DNA of 49,226 bases from Bacteroidota bacterium (lineage in GTDB: Bacteria; Bacteroidota; Ignavibacteria; UBA10030), in assembly GCA_025454835.1 (NCBI GenBank), contig JALONQ010000004.1, positions 175,144 to 224,369 of the forward strand, read 5' to 3'. The notes under the pieces were generated by a model that worked only from the letters and a program-made list of their open reading frames with translations, searched no databases and was not told where the DNA came from. Made by a program: the position numbers and the translations under genes. Shown piece after piece: positions 1-9,019 of this stretch. The stretch's first letter is position 1. Every line of letters begins with the position of its first letter.

Positions 1-3000
1 CTCAGCGACCACATTGCCCGCGACATGCTTCACCAGCCGGCCGGAGTACGACGGCGCGTCGGCGACATAGACGTCGACGAGCGTGGATTCAGTCTGCACC
101 GACGCATACGTCACCTCCACGATGGGACCGTCGGAGAGCCGGATGTCCGCTCGCGGGGGCTCGTACATGGGCATGACGATGATCGCGACCGAATCCAGCG
201 TGACGTCATATGACGTGCAGACGACCTGATACTGACCCTGCGGGAGCAGCGCGGTGACCGTCGAATCGTACGTGAACGCAGCCCGAGGGGCTACGATGAA
301 CGTGGCGATGGAATCGCCCGAGACGACCGCGAAGTCGGACTCGATCTTCTGAGACCTCAGGAACGCCGCGAGGGAATCTCCCTTCATCTCCTCGAGCCGC
401 GTGAGCTCATAGAATCCCTCGGGGCCTAGCACAGTGACCACGGTCGAGTCCACCTTCGAAGGCCAGCGTATGGCGACGAGCAAGACAGACGGCGCCGGAG
501 AGGACGTGGTGAACGAATGCACCAGCGATCGGACGGGACGCCCCGCCGCCTTGGCGAGCCTGCCGTCGGGAGCCGGCGACGTCCGCGTGTCATCCTCGAT
601 CTCACGCCGAATGGCGGAGACCTCGCCATCGCCAAGGACGCTGATGCCGCGACTGCCGAAGTTGTACTCGGCCCCGACCGTCCAGTCGAAGAACACGGCA
701 CGGCCGCTGGCCCAAGCCGCCGCATAACTGTGCCAGAGATCGCCGTTCCGGTAGCGCATGGCGCCGGCCGCGTCTCCGATCCGCCAGCCTCCGATGATCG
801 GCAGGAATCCGGGTGCGTAGAATGTCACACTCAGGAGCGCATCGAAGTTCTTGCGGGCATCGAAGTAGACGAGTGGCTGGATCTCGACGATCTGGTTCGG
901 TGCGGACGGGATCCGGAAATTCCCCTGGAGCTTCGCCGACTGACCCCAGACCACGGTCAACGTGGCCGTCCCTTCGCCGAGGACCGACTGCCAATAGGAA
1001 TCGACCTTGTAGGCGCCGATCTTCGCATCCGCGCCGATCGTCATGCCGGCCCGGCTGATGGTCGCAAAGGTCTTCATGTAGATGAGCGCCCCTTCCCTTC
1101 CGACTCCGGTACCCGGATCGGGAATGGAGACCGGACCGCCGTACAGCAGCAGGACCTCGCCGGCGAACGACAATTGGCTCGGCGTCGCCAGGTTCTTGAG
1201 AGACCCCCTCATCCCTGCGAGGAGCATCCCGTTCGGCATGACGATAGCACTCTGCATGCTGGTCGCCGCCCAGTCGATGCCAATGGAATCGATCTGTGCC
1301 GGCGTACCCTTGAAGGCGATCCCGGCGCCGACCTCCCATCCACCGGGGAAGGCGATGCTGACGGACGAGTTCGCGATCTGTCCGTTCGTGATCTGCAGCC
1401 TGAAATTCTTCAGGTCGACGGCGCCAAAGTTCGCGTGCGAGATCTCGAGCAGGAGGTTCTGCACGATAAACTGCGGCGTGGGCGTGCTGACGTCGAGAAT
1501 GATGCCGGGCGTGGTTCCGCTTCCCAGCGTGACGGACAATGCGAAGACCTGCTTGATGCTGCACGAGCCCTTCAGGAGGTAGCGTGCATTCTCATAGACG
1601 ATGTCCAGGTCCTGAACCTTGACCTCGATGTTGCCGATCTTCAGGTCGCTGTTGATGTTGATGCTCAGATACTTGAGCTCCCCGTTCTGGACGATCAAAC
1701 CGGGATGCTGGACCGTGCCAAAATCACACCCGATACTGTCGGGCCCGATCGTGATTCCCGCGCCGCCGTAGAGCTTGAAGTAGTTGGAATCGCTCGCCCA
1801 CACCAGGGTCAGTCCGCGTGCTTTGATATACAGGCCCTTGACGCCGAAGCCCGCCGTGACGCCGATGTTAACGTGCTGGATCGCGCCGTTGGCGTAGACC
1901 AGACCCGGGCTGGTGCTGTCTCCCAGCAGCGCCGCCATCGTGTCCGTGGCCACGTACACGACGATGGCCCCGAAGAGCGAGAAGGCACCCGTCGGCTTGT
2001 CATACCTGAACGTCAGCGCTTTGGGCTGGATGCGGAGCTTGCTGACGTGGAAGTCGGCCGTGACGCCGACATTGAAATGCTCGAGCGAATTGCCGGCGAT
2101 GAGCATGCCCGGGTTGGCACTGTCTCCCATCAGCACTTCGATCGTATCGGCGGCCATGCCCACGGTGGCCCGGCCGTAGAGTTTGAAGAAGCCCGAATCG
2201 GCCCACACGAACGAGAGACCTCTCGGCTTGATGGCGAGGCTCGAGACCCGAAGATCGGCCGTGACGCCGAGCGAAAGCGACTTGACCGCGCCGTTGACGA
2301 TCTTGATCCCGGGCTGTTCCTTCGTTCCCGCGAAGAAGATCGTCTCTCGTCCGTCAAAGACCGACTTGAGCGAGCCGTACAGCTGCACGGTATGCGTCGA
2401 ATCGTCCCACGAGAACGTCAGGTGATCCGGCGAGAGGGTCAGACCGCCGACCTTGAATGACGCGGTCACGCCGGCCGTGACGGTCGTGACGCGGCCGTCG
2501 ACGATGCGAAGGCCCGGCAGCGTCTCCGTGCCCAGCGACAGCGCCACGGTGTCAGGACCCACGCTGACCGTCGCACCCCCCCAGATGCTGAAGATGTGCG
2601 CTTGGGCATCGTACGCCAGCGACGCCTCCGTCAGGGCGATACTCACGCCTGTCAGCTTCAATGTGTCGGTGAGCGACAGGGCCCAGCGCGTCACGGCGCC
2701 GTTGACGATCACAAATCCCGGCTTCCCCTCCGTGCCGAACGAGGCGCTGTGGGGCGATCCGTTCACGGTGACGGTCACCGAGCCGTACATCGCGAACATA
2801 TTGGTCGAGTCGGAGATCCATGAGAAGCCGATCCCATGCGGAGCGACGGTGATCCCCTTGAAGGTGAACTGCGCGCTGGCGGTGAGATGAAGCTTTGTGA
2901 GGTGCCCTCCGGCGACGACAATACCGGGATCGGCGTCGGTGCCGGCCGACACTCGGACGGTGTCCGTCGAGACCAGGAACGCGAGCGATCCGTGCATGGC

Positions 3001-6000
3001 AAATAGCGAGTCGGCCAACCACGTGAATCCAAGCGAGTCGGGAATGAACGTGAGCGCTTTGACGGTGAATCGGGCGCTGACGGCGAGATGGAGCTTCGTG
3101 AGTCGTCCTCCGGCGATCAACATGCCCGGGTTGGCTGCCGAGCCGGCCGACACCTTGATCGTATCGGCAGCAACGATCACGGAGAGTGAGCCGTGCATGG
3201 CGAAGCTGGAATCGGCGATCCAGGTAAAGCCAAGCGAATCGGGGATGAACGTCAAGGCTTTGATCGCAAACCGCGTGCTCGCCACAAGCTCGAGCTTCGA
3301 CAGGTGCCCGCCCAAAAAGACGATGCCGGGATCCCCCGACGTGCCCGCCCAGAGTCTGACCGTGTCGCTGGAGATGATCGCGGACAGTGAGCCGTGCATG
3401 GTGAAGGTGGAATCGGCCAGCCACGAGAATCCGAGCGAATCGGGGATGAGCGTCAAGGATCTGATCGAAAACTTCGCGCTGGCCAGAAGCTGGAGCTTGG
3501 AGAGATGTCCGCCCGTGAACACGATGCCGGGATGTTCCGCCGTACCTGCCGAAAGTCTGACCGTGTCGGTCGACATGATCACCGACAGAGCGCCGTGCAT
3601 CGTGAAGGTGGAGTCGGCCAGCCAAGAGAAGCCAAGGGAGTCTGGGATGAAGGTCAGCGACCTGACGGAGAACCTCGCCGTGGCCTCGAACTGGAGTTTC
3701 GTCAGTCGTCCCCCCTGGACAAGGACGCCCGGATGTGCCAGCGTGCCTGCCGAAAGCCTGACTGTATCCGCGGAAATGATGACGGTCAGAGATCCGTGCA
3801 TGGCAAAACTCGAGTCCGCCAGCCACGTGAACCCGAGCGAATCGGGCATGAACGTCAGTGTCTTGATGGAAAATCGCGCCTTCGCTTCAAGTTGGAGCTT
3901 CGAAAGTCGTCCTCCCACGACCAGAATGCCAGGATCGGCCACCGTCCCGGCCGACAGACTGATCGTGTCCTCCGAAACGATCGTGGAGAGAGAGCCATGC
4001 ATGGCAAAACTGGAGTCGGCCAGCCAGGTGAATCCCAAAGAATCCGGGATGAACCTCAATGTCTTGATCGTGAACGTCCCTTTCGCCTCGAGCTGGAGCT
4101 TCGAAAGCCCGCCTCCCGTGAAGACAACACCCGGCTCTGCCGCAGTCCCCGCTGAGACGTTGATCGTGTCCGCACCGACGAGGACCGAAAGCGATCCGTG
4201 CATGGAGAAGCCGGAATCGGCGATCCACGTGATCCCCAACGAATCGGGGATCAAGGTCAAAGAACGGATGGAGAACTTGGCGGTGGCTTCGAGCTGCAGC
4301 TTCGAAAGGTGACTGCCGACAAAGACGATCCCGGGATCTGTCATCGTGCCTGCCCTTACACTGACGGTGTCAGCGGAGACCAGCACTGCGAGCGATCCAT
4401 ACATCGTGAATGTGGAATCGGCGAGCCACGAGAACCCGAGCGAATCGGGGAGGAGCGTCAAGGACTTGATGGCGAACTTACCGTTGGCGAGGAGTTCGAG
4501 CCTGGAAAGATGGCCGCCAGCGACGACGATGCCAGGTTGAGAAACTGATCCCGCCGAAAGTCTGACCGAGTCGTTCGAGACCAACGCAGTCAGTGAGCCA
4601 TGCATCGTGAACGTGGAATCTGTGAGCCACGAGAAGCCGAGGGAATCGGGGAGGAGCGTCAAGGACTTGATGGCGAACTTACCGTTGGCGAGGAGTTCCA
4701 GCCTGGAGAGACGACCTCCTGCGACGACGATGCCAGGATGAGAGGCCGTTCCTGCCGAAAGTCTGACCGAGTCGCTCGAGACCAACGCGGTCAGCGAGCC
4801 GTACATCGTGAATGTGGAATCGGCAATCCACGAGAATCCGAGCGAATCGGGAAGAAGTGACAAAGACTTGATGGCGAACTTCCCGCTGGCGAGGAGTTCG
4901 AGCTTGGAAAGATGGCCGCCTGCGACGACGATACCAGGATGAGACGCCGTTCCCGCCGAAAGTCTGACCGAGTCACTCGAGACCAACGCGGTCAGCGAGC
5001 CATGCATCGTAAACGTGGAATCCGCGAGCCATGCAAACCCGAGCGAATCAGGAAGAAGTGACAAAGACTTGATGGCGAACTTCCCGTTGGCGAGGAGTTC
5101 CAGCCTGGAGAGACGACCTCCTGCGACGACGATGCCAGGATGAGACGCCGATCCCGCTGAGAGTCTGACCGAGTCGCTCGAGACCAACGCGGTCAGCGAG
5201 CCGTACATCGTGAATGTGGAATCGGCAATCCACGAGAATCCGAGCGAATCAGGAAGAAGTGACAAGGACTTGATGGCGAACTTTCCGCTGGCGAGGAGTT
5301 CGAGCTTGGAAAGATGGCCGCCAGCGACGACGATACCAGGTTGAGAAGCTGTTCCCGCCGAAAGTTTGACGGAGTCGCTCGAGACCAACGCGGTCAGCGA
5401 GCCATGCATCGTGAATGTGGAATCGGCAAGCCACGAGAAGCCGAGTGAATCGGGACTACACGTGAGCGTCTTGATGGAGAACGTCGCGCTCACGCTCAGG
5501 TCGATCTTCTTGAGTTTTCCGCCTGCGAAGATCATACCAGGGTTCGCGATGTTGCCCGCCGACAGGTTGACCGTGTCGGATCCCACGAGAACGGCGAGAG
5601 ACCCATGGACCCCGAAGGTCGTATCGGATGTCCAGGAGAATTGGAGGGAGTCGGGAATGAAGGTCAGACTCCGACACGTGAAGGAACGAGCGATGGCGAA
5701 GTGTACCGCGGTCAACTGGCCGGAATCGATGACGACGCCGGGATGCTCCGAGTCGCCAAGGGTGACGTGCATCGACGAATCGTCGAAGGCGACCTTGGCC
5801 CGACCGAGTATCACGAATCGATCCGCGGGTTTGTCGTACTTCAGAACGAGCGAGTCAGGAAAGATCCTCATCCCATGGATGAAGAAGGCGTCCGTGACGG
5901 TCGTGGTGGTGGAGGTGTCCGACGGTGTGAGCGTCAGTCCGGTGATGCCGGGTACAGAGATGGGAGACTGCGCGAGGGCGAGTGTTGAAAGGAAGATCAA

Positions 6001-6039
6001 ACAGAGGGCGCTCGACAGGGTCCACCGCACCGCCGACAT
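1..6039 (-). CDS. Giant secreted tandem-repeat protein, C-terminus outside the window
   Basis: The minus-strand frame starting at the ATG at 6037-6039 was checked at many points down to base 1. No stop was seen, giving 2013 codons and a gene that continues beyond the left edge. The N-terminus is a clear signal peptide (hydrophobic core LCLIFLSTLALA, likely cleavage before QSP), so the product is exported. After about 110 residues a beta-rich repeat of 67 residues begins, with recurring motifs PDSLGFSW, a GSLTALVSSDSV-like strand and PGIVVAGG. Repeats become degenerate below about position 2990. The segment below about 1000 is non-repetitive, with aromatic-rich stretches such as FFDWTVGAEYNFGS. 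A surface adhesin, stalk or matrix protein is an inference from architecture; I do not recognise the family. The C-terminal anchoring or sorting signal would lie outside the window. It is divergent from hrpB. Confidence 0.85.
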   Translation of the reverse strand, partial: MSAVRWTLSSALCLIFLSTLALAQSPISVPGITGLTLTPSDTSTTTTVTDAFFIHGMRIFPDSLVLKYDKPADRFVILGRAKVAFDDSSMHVTLGDSEHPGVVIDSGQLTAVHFAIARSFTCRSLTFIPDSLQFSWTSDTTFGVHGSLAVLVGSDTVNLSAGNIANPGMIFAGGKLKKIDLSVSATFSIKTLTCSPDSLGFSWLADSTFTMHGSLTALVSSDSVKLSAGTASQPGIVVAGGHLSKLELLASGKFAIKSLSLLPDSLGFSWIADSTFTMYGSLTALVSSDSVRLSAGSASHPGIVVAGGRLSRLELLANGKFAIKSLSLLPDSLGFAWLADSTFTMHGSLTALVSSDSVRLSAGTASHPGIVVAGGHLSKLELLASGKFAIKSLSLLPDSLGFSWIADSTFTMYGSLTALVSSDSVRLSAGTASHPGIVVAGGRLSRLELLANGKFAIKSLTLLPDSLGFSWLTDSTFTMHGSLTALVSNDSVRLSAGSVSQPGIVVAGGHLSRLELLANGKFAIKSLTLLPDSLGFSWLADSTFTMYGSLAVLVSADTVSVRAGTMTDPGIVFVGSHLSKLQLEATAKFSIRSLTLIPDSLGITWIADSGFSMHGSLSVLVGADTINVSAGTAAEPGVVFTGGGLSKLQLEAKGTFTIKTLRFIPDSLGFTWLADSSFAMHGSLSTIVSEDTISLSAGTVADPGILVVGGRLSKLQLEAKARFSIKTLTFMPDSLGFTWLADSSFAMHGSLTVIISADTVRLSAGTLAHPGVLVQGGRLTKLQFEATARFSVRSLTFIPDSLGFSWLADSTFTMHGALSVIMSTDTVRLSAGTAEHPGIVFTGGHLSKLQLLASAKFSIRSLTLIPDSLGFSWLADSTFTMHGSLSAIISSDTVRLWAGTSGDPGIVFLGGHLSKLELVASTRFAIKALTFIPDSLGFTWIADSSFAMHGSLSVIVAADTIKVSAGSAANPGMLIAGGRLTKLHLAVSARFTVKALTFIPDSLGFTWLADSLFAMHGSLAFLVSTDTVRVSAGTDADPGIVVAGGHLTKLHLTASAQFTFKGITVAPHGIGFSWISDSTNMFAMYGSVTVTVNGSPHSASFGTEGKPGFVIVNGAVTRWALSLTDTLKLTGVSIALTEASLAYDAQAHIFSIWGGATVSVGPDTVALSLGTETLPGLRIVDGRVTTVTAGVTASFKVGGLTLSPDHLTFSWDDSTHTVQLYGSLKSVFDGRETIFFAGTKEQPGIKIVNGAVKSLSLGVTADLRVSSLAIKPRGLSFVWADSGFFKLYGRATVGMAADTIEVLMGDSANPGMLIAGNSLEHFNVGVTADFHVSKLRIQPKALTFRYDKPTGAFSLFGAIVVYVATDTMAALLGDSTSPGLVYANGAIQHVNIGVTAGFGVKGLYIKARGLTLVWASDSNYFKLYGGAGITIGPDSIGCDFGTVQHPGLIVQNGELKYLSININSDLKIGNIEVKVQDLDIVYENARYLLKGSCSIKQVFALSVTLGSGTTPGIILDVSTPTPQFIVQNLLLEISHANFGAVDLKNFRLQITNGQIANSSVSIAFPGGWEVGAGIAFKGTPAQIDSIGIDWAATSMQSAIVMPNGMLLAGMRGSLKNLATPSQLSFAGEVLLLYGGPVSIPDPGTGVGREGALIYMKTFATISRAGMTIGADAKIGAYKVDSYWQSVLGEGTATLTVVWGQSAKLQGNFRIPSAPNQIVEIQPLVYFDARKNFDALLSVTFYAPGFLPIIGGWRIGDAAGAMRYRNGDLWHSYAAAWASGRAVFFDWTVGAEYNFGSRGISVLGDGEVSAIRREIEDDTRTSPAPDGRLAKAAGRPVRSLVHSFTTSSPAPSVLLVAIRWPSKVDSTVVTVLGPEGFYELTRLEEMKGDSLAAFLRSQKIESDFAVVSGDSIATFIVAPRAAFTYDSTVTALLPQGQYQVVCTSYDVTLDSVAIIVMPMYEPPRADIRLSDGPIVEVTYASVQTESTLVDVYVADAPSYSGRLVKHVAGNVVAE
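2993..5606 (-). repeat. Coding tandem repeat, 13 exact periods of 201 bp
   Basis: The recurring segment that starts TGCAT or TACAT on the plus strand occurs at 2993, 3194, 3395, 3596, 3797, 3998, 4199, 4400, 4601, 4802, 5003, 5204, 5405 and 5606, always 201 bp apart. Each period is 67 codons of the giant secreted protein. Copies between about 4400 and 5606 are nearly identical; copies further left diverge, and related but irregular units continue to about 1600. Exact period conservation with no frameshift indicates selection for the protein fold. Confidence 0.93.
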
Positions 6040-6407
6040 GTGCGATGGAGGGCGAAGTCGCACGAGTGGGACGCGCACATTGACCCGCGAGCCGCTTGAC
6101 CCGATCATCGCCAGCTCCGCATGCGGGAAGATGAAGGGCAAAGAACGACGAAAGCCTCTTTCGAATGCACGTGCACTCTCCAGAGGCTTCACGATATTGC
6201 CGACATCCCCAGTCTCTGGGGCTCGAATCGAGGTGAGTCAATCTACCACGGGTCGGAGCGACTATCAACAACAAACTGCCGCGATGCAGGATTCAGAAAC
6301 GAGAATGAGTCCGAACTTCGCCATGACTCCTCGCAGAAAGTCGAGGCCGGGCAAGCGTGGTCGCCGGGGGCGCACGTCGGGAGGACTTTTCGCATATTTG
6401 GTACGCA
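6040..6407. other. Divergent intergenic region between the repeat protein and hrpB
   Basis: This 368 bp spacer holds no convincing gene. It must contain the divergent promoters of the giant repeat protein (minus) and hrpB (plus). A sequence CATATTTG at 6393-6400 is one mismatch from the Bacteroidota -7 element TAnnTTTG, but it sits only 8 bp before the hrpB start and no good upstream element was seen, so the match is weak. Confidence 0.5.
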
Positions 6408-8891
6408 ATGTCATCCATGTCTCCCCTGCCGGTTGATGCTGTACTTCCCTCGCTCGCGGAAGCTTTGTCGCGCAATTCGTCGGCCGTCCTTGTGGCCGAC
6501 CCCGGCGCTGGTAAGACCACGCGCGTTCCCCTCGCCTTGCTCCAGGCCTCATGGCTTCAGGGACGCAAGATCATCATGCTCGAGCCTCGGCGTCTGGCTG
6601 CACGCCGGGCCGCGGAATACATGGCCCGTCAGTTGAACGAGCCGGTCGGTCGGACCGTTGGATATCGCATCCGTGGGGATGTGAAGATCGGACGGGATAC
6701 GAAGGTTGAGATCGTCACCGAAGGCATTCTGTCGCGCGTCTTGGTCGCAGACCAAGACCTACCAGGCGTCGGGCTGGTGATCTTCGACGAATTCCATGAG
6801 CGGAGCATCCATGCCGACCTCGGACTCGCCCTGACGCTCGACCTCCAAACCCATCTCCGGCCGGACCTGAAGATCCTCGTCATGTCGGCCACGTTGGATG
6901 CAGCGGCGGTCAGCGGGATCCTGGGTCAAGCGCCTGTCATCACGAGCAAAGGTCGGGTCTTCCCTGTCGACACGATCTACGCATCTCAGCGGTCGGACGC
7001 GTACCTCGAACACCGCGTGGTCGACACCGTCCGAAGGGCGCTCTCCGCGCACGAAGGGGACGTGCTCGTGTTCCTGCCGGGAATTCGGGAGATCCGAAGA
7101 ACGGACGAAGCCTTGACCGACAAGCGGCTCCCGGACGACGTGCGCGTCCATCAACTGTACGGCGACGCGGGGCTACGTCATCAGCTTGAGGCGCTCGCCC
7201 CCGCTCCGGAAGGCGTTCGCAAGGTGATCCTGTCGACGAGCATCGCCGAGACGAGCCTGACGATCGACGGGGTGCGGGTCGTGGTCGACGGCGGGCTTGC
7301 GCGGACCGTCCGCTTCGAACCGCGTCGAGGCATGACCGGACTTGTGACCGTGCCCGTGTCGAAGGCAACGGCTGATCAGCGACGAGGTCGTGCGGGCCGT
7401 CAGGCGCCGGGCGTGTGCTATCGCCTCTGGACCGAAGGCGACCATGTCTCGCTTCCCGACTATCCGACGCCAGAGATCAAAGCCACCGACCTGGCGCATC
7501 TGGCGCTCGACCTGGCCCGTTGGGGTGATCCGTCGGGCGCATCGCTCAGGTTTCTGGACCCGCCGCCCGCCGCGAACCTGCAACAGGCCCGATCGTTGCT
7601 CACATCGCTGGGTGCCGTCGATGATCGCGGATCGCTCACGCCACACGGACGCGCGATGGACGAACTGCCGATCCATCCGCGACTGGCGCACATGATCGTG
7701 CGCGGCAAAGAACGAGGCCTGGGGGCCACGGCCTGCACGTTGGCGGCGATGCTTGAAGAACGCGACGCTCTTGCGGGGCGCAGCGACGCCGATATCGGAC
7801 TCGACGCCCGATGGCAGGCCGTTATGCGCGGCAAAGCGGAGCGGGGATTGCGAGAGCGTATCGACGAACAGGCCGACCGACTTCGCGAGATCGTCGGGAT
7901 CTCAGAAACGTCCGCGAGTGATCGACATCTTTCCTTGCTGCTTGGCCTGGCGTATCCCGACCGGGTGGGTCGACGAAAAGGAGAATCGGGAAACTATCAG
8001 TTAATGGGCGGAGCAGTCGCGACGATCCCGAAGTCGAGCGCATTTTCTAAACATGAGTTCCTGGCGTTCGGCGATGTGGATGGCGCCGGCGCGACCGTGC
8101 GCGCCTACCTGGCGGCGCCTCTTGAGCGCGACGAGGTCGAAGCTGTCTTTGAGGGCCAATGGATCGACGAGCAGGACATTCGGTGGAACGCCACGTCGTC
8201 GTCCGTCACCGCTCGCAACATCCAAAGAGCCGGCTCGCTCGTACTTGATGAGCGACCGATGGAGGCCCGCGGCGAACGGGTGACGGAAGCGATGCTTGAT
8301 GGGATCCGGTCGCTTGGGTTGTCGGTGCTTCCGTGGGACAGATCGTCACGGGGGATCGTCGAACGGAGCGAGTGGCTCCGACGCGGCCGATATGTGTCCG
8401 AGGATTGGCCCGACCTCTCTGACGAGCGCTTGCTGGACGAACTCCACGACTGGTTGGCGCCTTTTATGGATGGGATCTGGAAGAAGGAACACCTCTCGCG
8501 ACTCGACCTGGCAGAGATCTTGAGGGGCCGATACACGCATCGTCAGCTGGTCGAGTTGGACCGTCTGGCGCCGACGCACATTCTCGTGCCGAGCGGCTCG
8601 AGGATCGCACTCGATTATCGTCCGGGCGAAACGCCGGTGGTGGCGGTGAAGCTGCAGGAGATGTTCGGCGAAACAAGGACCCCCTCGATCGCGGGGGGCA
8701 AGGTGAATCTGGTCGTCCATCTGTTGTCACCGGCCAAGCGTCCGCTGGCCGTGACGCAGGACCTGCCGTCGTTCTGGAAGAACACGTATCCCAAACTGCG
8801 AAATCAGATGCGGGCCGACTACCCCAAGCATCCATGGCCTGAGGATCCGCTCACAGCCATCCCTACCAAGAAAACGGTGAGGAAGCGCTGA
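6408..8891 (+). CDS. hrpB: ATP-dependent RNA helicase HrpB
   Basis: An 827-residue DEAH/RHA-type helicase of the HrpB family. Motif I PGAGKTT is at residues 32-38, the DEFH box at 127-130 (DEFHERS), motif III SAT at 160-162 and motif VI QRRGRAGR at 324-331, followed by the long HrpB-type C-terminal region. Length fits the family (about 800-850). The frame stays open to 6357, but alignment with the usual HrpB start (short leader, then LPxDAVLPxL) favours ATG 6408 or 6417. The biological substrate of HrpB is poorly defined; it is usually non-essential. It is a single-gene unit: a strong hairpin follows the stop and the next gene lies on the opposite strand. Confidence 0.93.
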   Translation: MSSMSPLPVDAVLPSLAEALSRNSSAVLVADPGAGKTTRVPLALLQASWLQGRKIIMLEPRRLAARRAAEYMARQLNEPVGRTVGYRIRGDVKIGRDTKVEIVTEGILSRVLVADQDLPGVGLVIFDEFHERSIHADLGLALTLDLQTHLRPDLKILVMSATLDAAAVSGILGQAPVITSKGRVFPVDTIYASQRSDAYLEHRVVDTVRRALSAHEGDVLVFLPGIREIRRTDEALTDKRLPDDVRVHQLYGDAGLRHQLEALAPAPEGVRKVILSTSIAETSLTIDGVRVVVDGGLARTVRFEPRRGMTGLVTVPVSKATADQRRGRAGRQAPGVCYRLWTEGDHVSLPDYPTPEIKATDLAHLALDLARWGDPSGASLRFLDPPPAANLQQARSLLTSLGAVDDRGSLTPHGRAMDELPIHPRLAHMIVRGKERGLGATACTLAAMLEERDALAGRSDADIGLDARWQAVMRGKAERGLRERIDEQADRLREIVGISETSASDRHLSLLLGLAYPDRVGRRKGESGNYQLMGGAVATIPKSSAFSKHEFLAFGDVDGAGATVRAYLAAPLERDEVEAVFEGQWIDEQDIRWNATSSSVTARNIQRAGSLVLDERPMEARGERVTEAMLDGIRSLGLSVLPWDRSSRGIVERSEWLRRGRYVSEDWPDLSDERLLDELHDWLAPFMDGIWKKEHLSRLDLAEILRGRYTHRQLVELDRLAPTHILVPSGSRIALDYRPGETPVVAVKLQEMFGETRTPSIAGGKVNLVVHLLSPAKRPLAVTQDLPSFWKNTYPKLRNQMRADYPKHPWPEDPLTAIPTKKTVRKR

Positions 8892-8902
8892 CGAGATGAA
8901 AA

Positions 8903-8959
8903 TGAAAGTGGGAAACAGCAAAGAGCAAGAAAACTGAAAGAAGCAGAAACAGAAAACAA
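8903..8959. repeat. Degenerate A-rich word array, copy A
   Basis: Overlapping variants of AACAGCAAG, AACTGAAAG and AACAGAAAAC run directly into a GC hairpin. The same block with about four changes recurs at 11005-11061, also directly before a GGCCCGG hairpin. Confidence 0.8.
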
Positions 8960-8991
8960 AAAGGCCCGGGAGGAGCACTCACCGGGCCTTT
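8960..8991. terminator. Intrinsic terminator, probably bidirectional
   Basis: A perfect 10-bp stem AAAGGCCCGG (8960-8969) pairs with CCGGGCCTTT (8982-8991) around a 12-nt loop. A-rich and T-rich flanks suit termination of hrpB (plus) and the FAD oxidoreductase (minus), whose 3' ends converge here. Confidence 0.85.
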
Positions 8992-9019
8992 GTGTTGAGA
9001 TCTGAGGTTGTGTGGGTGT

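Noticed and set aside
517-4312. Long plus-strand frames (647 and 471 codons) over the repeat region
   Set aside because: They are antisense to the signal-peptide-bearing minus frame, are rich in Arg/Asp runs from reverse-complement codons, and the minus frame alone is continuous through 1-6039.
2993-5606. Possible CRISPR-like or satellite DNA
   Set aside because: Period 201 bp is a multiple of three, open in one frame, and continuous with a signal-peptide protein.
6357-6407. Upstream extension of hrpB
   Set aside because: It adds 17 residues unlike any HrpB N-terminus; ATG 6408 gives the family start.
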